A stretch of DNA of 50,222 nucleotides from positions 1-50,222 of the forward strand of contig CAYWOC010000017.1 in the NCBI GenBank assembly GCA_964459845.1. The letters run 5' to 3'. Shown here in pieces: positions 17,701 through 23,978 of the stretch (its first letter is position 1; each line of letters opens with the position of its first letter). The notes beneath the pieces were generated by a model. The model was given only the letters and a program-made list of their open reading frames with translations. It made no database searches and had not been told where the DNA came from. The DNA comes from CALZFJ01 sp964459845. Lineage in GTDB: Bacteria > Bacteroidota > Bacteroidia > Bacteroidales > Muribaculaceae. The translations under genes and the position numbers were made by a program.

Positions 17701-17828
17701 TGAACGCTGGCACCTATCACGGGTTCATTGGTCTGATCGACCACGGTACCCTTCACGGTCTTTGGAGCGGCAAACATAACAGGCACGCCCGCAAGGACGA
17801 GTAAAACAGATAAAAATCTTTTTTTCAT
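14799..17828 (-). CDS. SusC/RagA-like TonB-dependent outer-membrane transporter
   Basis: Imports the oligosaccharide captured by SusD, powered by TonB. The start at 17828 gives 1009 residues with signal MKKRFLSVLLVLAGVPVMFAA; a further upstream start at 17918 would add 30 implausible residues. Order: CarboxypepD_reg domain (~20-100, VKGTVVDQTNEPVIGASV), TonB-box/SusC linker LDEVVVIGYGAAKAKDLTS, plug domain with IRGVGSFSNSGSPLYVVDG and VLKDASAAAIYGVRAANGV, then a 22-strand beta-barrel ending in YTFGVKIDF. No STN extension is present, so it is not an anti-sigma-coupled transducer, which agrees with control by the divergent membrane regulator. It is the first gene of the five-gene operon. Confidence 0.96.
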   Translation of the reverse strand: MKKRFLSVLLVLAGVPVMFAAPKTVKGTVVDQTNEPVIGASVQVNGTKTGTVTDYDGNFELKNVPDNATITFSYIGMKSKEVKASSNTINVQLQEDLQKLDEVVVIGYGAAKAKDLTSPITVVSGKELTSIPASSPMAAMQGKVAGVNVINNGAPGEGPRVQIRGVGSFSNSGSPLYVVDGMFYDNINFLNSNDIQEMSVLKDASAAAIYGVRAANGVVIITTKKGSRNQKAQISYDGYVGFQKASNVLKLCNAQEYATMMLEADYDSYITHFKKSIDLYGGSYADADFHNWTYGADNDWYDQLLRSAVITNHSLSINGGSDKAVYSLGMSYLYQDGIMNVDNNYKRLNFRAAVDFDATNWLKVGFNGVFSKSDQQAPNNAAWQKAFNCPPIVAAYDENNANAFPEKFGSPDAIAYTSNFYNPLATAKYYDAKNENYQVLSNFYAAIDFIPSKLNFKTNYSYSFLSSQSRQFTPAYYVSSWQQSKTTSLTKSENKYYNSIWDNTLTYNDQYGQHKFGAMVGFSMRQEQWRYMSGTASNVPEGEKEYWYIKNGDATGATVTDNGSCYRGLSYFTRLNYNYADKYLLMFTMRADGSSKYQEKWGYFPSVGAAWVLSQESFMEDQKAIDYLKLRASWGKLGNDHVAASDGFASITTGNSASGVFGNSTAAGFQNSTYFSWLKWEVVDEWNAGINLITLNNRLNLDVDYFHRMTNNAVISPLLPFSTTTLAGNYGKILNEGFDISVTWNDKVTKDFSYNIGVNLSTLKNRVKDLNGYSIIKGGKTVNMVGEEMNSFYGFKMVGVYQTAEECANDPIAVANGLQPGDLKYADLNNDGVIDGNDRTTLGSYIPNFTYGVNLGFNWKNLDFQLTTYGQAGAQMFNRKRALRYAQQNYNFDKDQYNKRWTGAGSTNSAPSAAGLTRPWNVSDQKYSSYFVESADFFRIQNITLGYTFRNIKMGNYTMPGIRLSVTADRPFTTFKANTFTPELSDNEGWDTEVYPLTSTYTFGVKIDF

Positions 17829-17888
17829 TTTTGCTGTTTTGGTTAATAATTTTAAGGTGATATATTTTTTCAAAAAAATTTTCTGCTG

Positions 17889-17919
17889 CAAAGGAAATAT
17901 CAATTTCGGTGGATACAAA
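17889..17919 (-). promoter_or_regulatory. Promoter of the susC operon
   Basis: On the minus strand, TTTG (17916-17919), a 19-bp spacer, then TTCCTTTG (17889-17896), one base from TAnnTTTG. A non-consensus -7 would suit an activator-dependent promoter. The leader to the susC ATG is about 55 nt. Confidence 0.65.
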
Positions 17920-17937
17920 TTTTTGCAGTATCAAGTT

Positions 17938-18026
17938 ACTACTTTGCAGCCTGAATGCACTACGTTTTTACTACGTTTTCTGGTCGTAATAAATTGTATA
18001 TAAATAGAATAAATGACTACGTTTTT
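17938..18026. promoter_or_regulatory. Candidate operator: repeated ACTACGTTTTT sites upstream of susC
   Basis: ACTACGTTTTT occurs at 17959-17969 and 18016-18026, ACTACGTTTTC at 17970-17980, and a weaker ACTACTTTGC at 17938-17947. Spacings are 21, 11 and 46 bp. The cluster lies immediately upstream of the susC -33 element, where the divergent LuxR-type regulator would be expected to bind. Confidence 0.55.
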
Positions 18027-18077
18027 AGGCGAAAAAATTTTCACTTTTTTAGGGAAACAAATATCATATATAAAATT

Positions 18078-18107
18078 TTTGTCAAAAGGAATTATTTGCT
18101 ACCTTTG
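18078..18107 (+). promoter_or_regulatory. Promoter of the glucan-locus regulator
   Basis: TTTG (18078-18081), an 18-bp spacer and TACCTTTG (18100-18107) fit the Bacteroidetes consensus. Transcription would begin about 150 bases before the regulator ATG. Confidence 0.75.
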
Positions 18108-18178
18108 TATAAGATAGGCTGCACCTCGGCAGAAACCCTCAGTCGAGCTTGGAATTTCTGCGTTAGGTTTGCGCTACC
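18100..18178 (+). repeat. Diverged copy of a ~73-bp promoter/leader repeat
   Basis: From its -7 element onward this leader aligns, with roughly 70 percent identity and small gaps, to the minus strand of 38024-38128. Shared blocks include ATAGGCTGCA, GAGCTTG/AAGCTTG, TTCTGC and TTTGC(G/A)CTA. In both places the repeat is oriented with transcription of the next gene. Confidence 0.6.
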
Positions 18179-18267
18179 AGTGTAAAAAAGATAAATCTCA
18201 GCCCTGAGGCTTGCCGATGGGAAAGATGAGGGGGTATAAGTTTTTTTTAACCATAACCATTGGCATA

Positions 18268-21123
18268 ATGACACGGAAGACTACGACACTGCTGTTTTCT
18301 ATTATTGTTGTTTCGATATTCGCACATGTGATGCGGGCTACCACGTTTATGCCCGTGGTCACCAATTTCTCAACGCACGAGTATAAGGCGGGACTTCAGA
18401 ACTGGAGCTGCACACAAGGTCCCAATGGCGACATATTCGTGGGTAACAATACTGGACTTCTGCGCTACGACGGCTACGACTGGGAGCTGTTTGACGTTCC
18501 GGGTTGTCCTATCGCACGGTCGGTGCTTGCCGATGGCGACCGCGTGTATGTGGGCTCATACCACGAGTTTGGATACTTCGAACGCGACGATTGCGGCACG
18601 ATGGTATATACCTCGCTTCACGAAGGAATAAAAGAACCCGGGAAAGACGACTACGATATCTGGAATATACTGAAAGTGAATGGCATCATATATTTCCAGT
18701 CGTTCAGCTCATGGTTCAGCTACGACGGAAAGCGCGTGGTGGCGCACTACGACAAGGCTTTGCATCCGCTTTATTTCCACAAAGTGGGCAACAAGGTGTA
18801 TGCGCAGATGGTGAATGGCGATTTCTATCAGCTCGTGGGCGACAGATTCCGCTTCCTGTTCTCGCGTCAGATGGTGGGCAACGACCATGTGGTGGCGGCC
18901 CTGCCTATGCCCGACGGCAGCGTGCTGCTTTGCACCGAGTGGCACGGATTGTTCAGATACGACGGCAAGAGCGTGACACGCTTTGCCACTGAAGTGGATG
19001 CCGACCTGTGCAGCAAGCAGGTCAACCGCGCTACGATAATGCGGCGCGGCTCGACGATAGTGATAGGAACCATTCTCAATGGCGTGTATGGAATCTCGCA
19101 GCAGGGCAAGCTGCTGTGGAACTTCAATATGGGCAACCGCTTGCACAACAATTCAGTGCTTCGCCTATTTACCGACCGCGACGACAACGTGTGGGCGTGT
19201 CTCGACAACGGCATATCGCTCATTCACACAGGCTCACCATATTCCATCCTCACTCCCGATGTGAATGCCGCATCGCTCGGGATGGTGTATGGACTCGACT
19301 GGGTGGGCGAAAACATGTATATAGCCACCAACATCGGGGCTTACCGTTATTCTGGCACTACAGCGGCTATCACGCCCATAGCGGCAGCCAAAGGGCAGGT
19401 ATGGCATATCTCACATTTCGACACCGACCAGATATTCACAGGCAACCTGCAATCGAGGCTGATAGTGGGCGACGAGGCCGTGGCGATACCGGGACCCGAC
19501 AATTCGAGCAGCACGAGCATACGGCGGTGCAGCATATATGGGCAGGACGTATTGATAGAAACGTCTTACAATGGCTTGCGCATATACCGCAAGGTAAACG
19601 GGCAATGGACATTCTCGAATGCCGTAGAGGGGGCAAATATGCCGTTCAGACAATTTGAGGTGGATTTTTCCGGAACGGTGTGGGCTGCGCACATGAGCCG
19701 AGGGCTATACCGCATAAAGCTCAATCGCACGCTCACCAAGGCGGTGCAATGCACCCCTGTCGAGAAGATTCCAGGCGGATTCAGCGGGGGGACCATGTTT
19801 GTGATGAAAATCCTCGGCAGAGTGATGTTTGCCAATCGCACAAGACTTTACACATACGATGATGTGCATAACAAGATAGTGCCTGTGGATTACCTGAACA
19901 AGATACTGAAAAAGAACATCAATTCAGCTACGGCTGTCGATGACCATAAGGTGTGGCTGTCGAGCGACCGCGACTATACGCTTGTGAACATCGATGGGAC
20001 AAACGCCAAGGTGCTTGAAGTGGTGTCGGCAAGTTTTTTCGGCTCGGAGTGCAATGAGACCAATAATAAGACTTTCGTCCACAACGGCAATGTGTATTTC
20101 CTGCTAAACAATGCCATAGCGCGCAGCAACAACCGAAAGCAGATGCTGCGACCACTTTCCAAGAGCCGCCTCATGCTGAACCGCGTGACATCGCTTGACC
20201 GCGACAAGGCGGTGCATGTGATGCCTGTGGATGGCAGCCGCAGCCGCGGTGTCGAAGCCACGGGCGCAGTGACATTCAATCTGTCGTATCCGCACTTCGA
20301 CAATTCGATTGTGCGTTTCCGCTATCACCTGTCGGGGCGCGGACTTGACCTTGAGTCGGAGTCTGTACAGCCTTCCATCACCTATGGCAGCCTTGGCTAC
20401 GGCGACTATCATTTCTCGGCCGAGGTGCTGAACAGCGACGGTGAGCCTATTGACAGGCTCGACTATCACTTCAGCATACCGAGGCCGTTCTATCTGTCGT
20501 TTGTGGCGATAATGATCTATATAGCGGTGCTTGTGGCGATAACATGGTATATCGCCCGTCGCCGTGCCGCCATCACGATGGAGAAACGCCGCAAGGAATT
20601 TGAGGCAGAGAGGGTGAAGCAGGACTTGAAGATGATGGAGCAGCAACGCATCATCGACCGCCAACAGCAGCAGTTGCTTGAGTCGGAGCTGTCGAACAAA
20701 GGCAAGGAGATAGCCAGCCTTGCCCTCGACGTGTTCAACAAAGACCGCGCCATCGAGAACCTTCGCGAGATTGTGGGCAAGCGCATGCCAAACGGGAAAT
20801 TGCCTCAGGGCGAGATTGATACCCTGATGAAGCAGATTAACACCACAAATCTGCAAAATAAGGAGTTCTGGGAGCTGTATCAAGCCAATTTCGACCTGAT
20901 ACATGAGAACTTCTTCCGCAACCTGCGCAAACGCTATCCGTCGCTCACGTCGAGCGACTTGAAGTTCTGCGCATTCCTGCGGCTCAACCTATCGACCAAG
21001 GACATCGCCAACCTCACGCATCTCACCATCCGCGGTGTGGAGGCCGCGCGCTATCGTCTGCGCCGCAAGCTGGAGCTGCCCGAAGGTGCTTCACTTGTGG
21101 AATTTTTCATAGATTTCAAATAG
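18268..21123 (+). CDS. Membrane-anchored propeller regulator with LuxR-type HTH (SusR-like)
   Basis: A 951-residue one-protein sensor-regulator. The start at 18268 gives the signal/anchor MTRKTTTLLFSIIVVSIFAH; a start at 18211 is possible. The periplasmic part (~40-640) is a two-component-type beta-propeller (GPNGDIFVGNNTGLLRYDG, TDRDDNVWACLDNGISLI). A Y_Y_Y domain follows (~650-730, IVRFRYHLSGRGLDLE, YGDYHFSAEV), then one TM helix (~741-765, FYLSFVAIMIYIAVLVAITW), a coiled coil rich in Gln and Glu, and a C-terminal helix-turn-helix (SSDLKFCAFLRLNLSTKDIA to RYRLRRKLEL). No histidine-kinase or receiver domain is present, so it differs from hybrid two-component regulators. Its divergence from susC implies that it activates that operon on binding the glucan fragment. 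Confidence 0.88.
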   Translation: MTRKTTTLLFSIIVVSIFAHVMRATTFMPVVTNFSTHEYKAGLQNWSCTQGPNGDIFVGNNTGLLRYDGYDWELFDVPGCPIARSVLADGDRVYVGSYHEFGYFERDDCGTMVYTSLHEGIKEPGKDDYDIWNILKVNGIIYFQSFSSWFSYDGKRVVAHYDKALHPLYFHKVGNKVYAQMVNGDFYQLVGDRFRFLFSRQMVGNDHVVAALPMPDGSVLLCTEWHGLFRYDGKSVTRFATEVDADLCSKQVNRATIMRRGSTIVIGTILNGVYGISQQGKLLWNFNMGNRLHNNSVLRLFTDRDDNVWACLDNGISLIHTGSPYSILTPDVNAASLGMVYGLDWVGENMYIATNIGAYRYSGTTAAITPIAAAKGQVWHISHFDTDQIFTGNLQSRLIVGDEAVAIPGPDNSSSTSIRRCSIYGQDVLIETSYNGLRIYRKVNGQWTFSNAVEGANMPFRQFEVDFSGTVWAAHMSRGLYRIKLNRTLTKAVQCTPVEKIPGGFSGGTMFVMKILGRVMFANRTRLYTYDDVHNKIVPVDYLNKILKKNINSATAVDDHKVWLSSDRDYTLVNIDGTNAKVLEVVSASFFGSECNETNNKTFVHNGNVYFLLNNAIARSNNRKQMLRPLSKSRLMLNRVTSLDRDKAVHVMPVDGSRSRGVEATGAVTFNLSYPHFDNSIVRFRYHLSGRGLDLESESVQPSITYGSLGYGDYHFSAEVLNSDGEPIDRLDYHFSIPRPFYLSFVAIMIYIAVLVAITWYIARRRAAITMEKRRKEFEAERVKQDLKMMEQQRIIDRQQQQLLESELSNKGKEIASLALDVFNKDRAIENLREIVGKRMPNGKLPQGEIDTLMKQINTTNLQNKEFWELYQANFDLIHENFFRNLRKRYPSLTSSDLKFCAFLRLNLSTKDIANLTHLTIRGVEAARYRLRRKLELPEGASLVEFFIDFK

Positions 21124-21148
21124 CAACAAAAAATCAATATAAATCTTT

Positions 21149-21559
21149 ATGGCTCAAAACAGAAAAGCGGAATACAAGAAGCGAAATATCAAGTTCCTTG
21201 CCGACGTGCGCGGCGAGGAGGGTGTGCTTGAACTTGGCGGCGGAGTGCTGTATAAAATAATCGAGAGCGGCGCCGGCTCTGCCAAGCAGGTGATGCCCAC
21301 ATCGGTGGTGACTTGCTACTACAAGGGGCGGCTGATTGACGGACGGGTGTTTGACGACACATTCGCCAACTCTTATCCCGAGGCTCTGCGGGTGAGCGAG
21401 CTTATTGACGGATTCAAGGCTGCACTGCTGAAAATGCATATTGGCGACCACTGGATGGTGTATATTCCAGCCGAGGCGGGCTATGGCTCGCGCGGCGAGA
21501 CCGATATACCCGGCAATTCCACGCTGATATTCGAGATAAAGCTTGCCGGCATAGCGTAG
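21149..21559 (+). CDS. FKBP-type peptidyl-prolyl cis-trans isomerase
   Basis: A 136-residue single-domain FKBP that catalyses proline isomerisation. A short basic N-terminal segment (EYKKRNIKFLADVRGEEGV) is typical of the dimerising N-region in FKBP/Mip proteins. The catalytic domain shows VTCYYKGRLIDGRVFDDTF, VSELIDGFKAALLKMHIGD, WMVYIPAEAGYG and IPGNSTLIFEIKLAGI. No signal peptide is seen, so it probably acts in the cytoplasm. It starts 25 bp after the regulator and likely shares its mRNA, although a functional link to glycan use is not implied. The terminator lies ~230 bp downstream. Confidence 0.93.
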   Translation: MAQNRKAEYKKRNIKFLADVRGEEGVLELGGGVLYKIIESGAGSAKQVMPTSVVTCYYKGRLIDGRVFDDTFANSYPEALRVSELIDGFKAALLKMHIGDHWMVYIPAEAGYGSRGETDIPGNSTLIFEIKLAGIA

Positions 21560-21789
21560 AGGTGGAGCGCTTCTTTGAAACAATTTTGTCGGAATGGCTG
21601 CCCAAAGAAGGCATTTCTTACGCATTGGAGCATAGTTTTTATCGGTTGAAGTGCAGTTTAGAGGCATCGAATTTTAACTTTGTCGAAGAAAACGACTAAG
21701 AAAACAACGTGTAAAAATTCTTACTTGCAATGATGCTGAAACCTGACTAATCTTAACCACAATAATATGTCCAATATCACACAAGCACC
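21560..21789. other. Gap after the FKBP gene
   Basis: I see no gene, promoter or repeat in this 230-bp stretch. Rightward transcription from the regulator/FKBP pair probably runs through it to the hairpin at 21790. Confidence 0.4.
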
Positions 21790-21849
21790 CACAGACCGCC
21801 ATATGTGCGCACGATGTAAGCGCCAATGTGTGCGGTCTGTGATTTTTTT
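21790..21849 (+). terminator. Intrinsic terminator of the regulator-FKBP transcript
   Basis: CACAGACCGC (21790-21799) and GCGGTCTGTG (21832-21841) form a perfect 10-bp stem with a long structured loop, followed by ATTTTTTTAG. Confidence 0.8.
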
Positions 21850-21864
21850 AGTTGGGAAAAAGAA

Positions 21865-21900
21865 AACGCTAAATCATTCGAAATAGAATAATTTAGCGTT
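21865..21900 (-). terminator. Terminator of the tRNA-Met gene
   Basis: AACGCTAAATCATTC (21865-21879) pairs over 15 bp (one wobble) with GAATAATTTAGCGTT (21886-21900), and the minus strand continues TTCTTTTTCCC. Confidence 0.8.
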
Positions 21901-21907
21901 CTGATTG

Positions 21908-21981
21908 TGGTCCCACTTGGGCTTGAACCAAGGACCCCCTGATTATGAGTCAGATGCTCTAACCAACTGAGCTATAGGACC
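21908..21981 (-). tRNA. tRNA-Met (anticodon CAT)
   Basis: The minus strand folds as a canonical cloverleaf: acceptor GGTCCTA/TGGGACC, D-arm GCTC/GAGC, anticodon stem TCTGA/TCAGG with loop CTCATAA, T-arm CTTGG-TTCAAGC-CCAAG and discriminator A. CCA is not encoded. The acceptor and D-arm are not those of an initiator. CAT could also belong to a lysidine-modified tRNA-Ile2; I favour elongator Met. Confidence 0.9.
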
Positions 21982-22008
21982 TGCTTCGGATTGCTCTGAA
22001 AGCGAATG

Positions 22009-22039
22009 CAAAGGTAGTGAAAGGTTTTGTCTTTTGCAA
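22009..22039 (-). promoter_or_regulatory. Promoter of tRNA-Met
   Basis: On the minus strand, TTG (22037-22039), a 20-bp spacer and TACCTTTG (22009-22016), the same -7 element used by the tRNA-Lys and tRNA-Gln genes in this window. Confidence 0.75.
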
Positions 22040-22178
22040 TACTTTTGCGCAAAAATCGCTTAAAAAATAATATTTTTATTTGTGGGTAGGCGATATTGGC
22101 TTATTGTTTTGACCTCAGAGCAACGAGCTGGATTTTGAATCAAGTTGTCAATGAGTGGTGAAGATGAGAGTGTGCGGT

Positions 22179-23066
22179 TCAGAGAATGTCGATGCAATAT
22201 TCGGCATTGAATTGCTTGCCGGGCTTGAGATGCTGTGTCCAGTCTTTGTCGCAGAACTCGCCTTCGTAGTTCTCAAGGTCGCAGCGGCCATACCACGGCT
22301 CGATGCACACGAATGGTGCATAGCTGCCACATGCTGGCGACCACATCCCGACAACAGGGGCATTGAACGACACACGCACATAAGGTGTGCGCTTGCGGTC
22401 GAGCAGCATGACGGAATTTACCTGATTTGATTCAAGGATGAGGGCATCACCATCGAAAGTGTGGCGGGTGATTTCCACAATGCCATCGGGAGCTTCGAGC
22501 AGCTTGCGGTCGCTCTTCAGGCAGCCCTTTTCTCCTATTGCCGACAGCTTGTAGCCGCCGTTGCTTGCCGTAGTGTCGAATTGCATATAACCTTGGTTAG
22601 CGGCTTCAATGTTGTAGTCTTTATAGTTGAATGCCGGGTGTGCGCCAATCTGGAAGTGCATTTCGGCTTTCTCGGATGTGTTGCGAACCTGCCAAAGCAC
22701 TTTTAGCGACTGCCCTTGCAGTTGATAGCCAATCTCAAGCTCGAAATCGTAGGGATATTTGGCCCGAGTGGCATCATCGCTGCGCAGGATGTAGCGCAAT
22801 TCGTCGGTTGAGGCTTTGATAAGCTCAAAGTCCATATCTCGGGCAAATCCGTGCTGCGACATTTGATACACAGCGTCGTCTTGGCGCATTTCGTCGTTCC
22901 ACAATCTGCCCACAATGGGGAAAAGCACTGGAGAATGGCGTTCCCAATATTCAGGGGCAGCCTGCCATAGGAATTCTCTGCCATCGCTCTTGCGCATTAG
23001 GCTGCACAGTTCTGCGCCATGGTGGCTTGCTTCCACACGTATTAAATCATTTTCTATAACTTCCAT
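22179..23066 (-). CDS. Aldose 1-epimerase family protein (LacX/YeaD-like)
   Basis: A cytoplasmic 295-residue galactose-mutarotase-fold protein. The N-terminus IENDLIRVEASHHGAELCSLM and the block REFLWQAAPEYWERHSPVLFPIVGRL are typical of the LacX/hexose-6-phosphate mutarotase-like subgroup, which lacks a signal peptide. HFQIGAHPAFN carries the conserved His, and FVCIEPWYGRCD the conserved Glu expected for the catalytic acid/base pair. The substrate is not determinable from sequence. It stands alone between tRNA-Met and the yebC terminator. Upstream, TAATTTTG matches on the minus strand (23081-23088, 23094-23101) are possible -7 elements. Confidence 0.9.
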   Translation of the reverse strand: MEVIENDLIRVEASHHGAELCSLMRKSDGREFLWQAAPEYWERHSPVLFPIVGRLWNDEMRQDDAVYQMSQHGFARDMDFELIKASTDELRYILRSDDATRAKYPYDFELEIGYQLQGQSLKVLWQVRNTSEKAEMHFQIGAHPAFNYKDYNIEAANQGYMQFDTTASNGGYKLSAIGEKGCLKSDRKLLEAPDGIVEITRHTFDGDALILESNQVNSVMLLDRKRTPYVRVSFNAPVVGMWSPACGSYAPFVCIEPWYGRCDLENYEGEFCDKDWTQHLKPGKQFNAEYCIDIL

Positions 23067-23138
23067 AATTCATTCAAATACAAAATTATATTGCAAAATT
23101 AGCCAATTTTGCTGTAAAAAAGAATAATATATACAAAA

Positions 23139-23169
23139 AGTGGGCGACAGAATAGAACTGCCGCCCACT
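23139..23169 (-). terminator. Terminator of the pheT-yebC operon
   Basis: GTGGGCG (23140-23146) pairs with CGCCCAC (23162-23168), with an inner CAG/CTG extension. On the minus strand it is followed by TTTTTGTATATA. Confidence 0.75.
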
Positions 23170-23199
23170 CACCATTAACATAAACTTAAATAAAATAGG

Positions 23200-23937
23200 T
23201 TATTCTTCGTCTTCTTCAGATTCGTCTTCCTTCATATTGTGGAATACATGCTGAACGTCGTCGTCTTCCTCGAATTTCTCAAGGAGCTTGTCGAGAGTTT
23301 CACGCTGCTCGGCAGTTACTTCCTTCAAGTCGTTAGGAATGCGGACAAATTCGCTGCGGACGATTTCAAATCCGTTGTCTTCGAGATATTTCTGAATGTT
23401 TGAGTTCTCTTCGAAAGCTCCGTAGATTACGATTTCGTCTTCATCCTGCTCGATTTCATCTACGCCGTAGTCGATAAGCTCAAGTTCAAGGTCGTCGAGC
23501 GAGACACCTTCTTTAGCTTTAACAGTGAACATGCACTTATGGTCGAAAAGGAATGAGAGGCTTCCAGTGGTGCCAAGGTTGCCGCCGAATTTGTTGAAGT
23601 AGCTGCGCACGTTGGCAACGGTGCGTGTATTATTGTCGGTAGCAGTTTCGACGACGATAGCGATTCCGAAAGGACCGTATCCTTCATACACGATTTCCTT
23701 GTAGTCGCTTGCGTCTTTGTCGGTAGCCTTCTTGATAGCACGTTCGATAGTGTCTTTAGGCATATTCTCAGAACGGGCTGTAGCGAGCAAGGCACGAAGA
23801 CGTGAGTTACCAGTAGGGTCAGGACCACCAGCTTTCACAGCGATAGTTATTTCCTTACCAATCTTAGTAAACGTGCGCGACATGTGTCCCCAACGCTTAA
23901 ATTTTCTTGCTTTACGAAATTCAAATGCTCTTCCCAT
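23200..23937 (-). CDS. yebC: YebC/PmpR family protein (TACO1-like)
   Basis: A 245-residue cytoplasmic protein of the YebC family, described as DNA-binding regulators or, more recently, translation factors that relieve ribosome stalling. Signatures: GRAFEFRKARKFKRWGHMSR, FTKIGKEITIAVKAGGPDP, NSRLRALLATARSENMPKD, IERAIKKAT and YEGYGPFGIAIVVETATDN. The C-terminus ends in an acidic tail (EDESEEDEE), common in Bacteroidetes members. It lies 41 bp downstream of pheT on the same strand and is probably cotranscribed, which suits a translation role. Confidence 0.96.
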   Translation of the reverse strand: MGRAFEFRKARKFKRWGHMSRTFTKIGKEITIAVKAGGPDPTGNSRLRALLATARSENMPKDTIERAIKKATDKDASDYKEIVYEGYGPFGIAIVVETATDNNTRTVANVRSYFNKFGGNLGTTGSLSFLFDHKCMFTVKAKEGVSLDDLELELIDYGVDEIEQDEDEIVIYGAFEENSNIQKYLEDNGFEIVRSEFVRIPNDLKEVTAEQRETLDKLLEKFEEDDDVQHVFHNMKEDESEEDEE

Positions 23938-23978
23938 AGAAAATATTATATTGTAGTTTTTTTATTGTTATTGTTGCG

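Noticed and set aside
21908..21981. Calling the CAT tRNA an initiator tRNA
   Set aside because: It has a normal Watson-Crick start of the acceptor stem and lacks the three G-C pairs in the anticodon stem expected of initiators.
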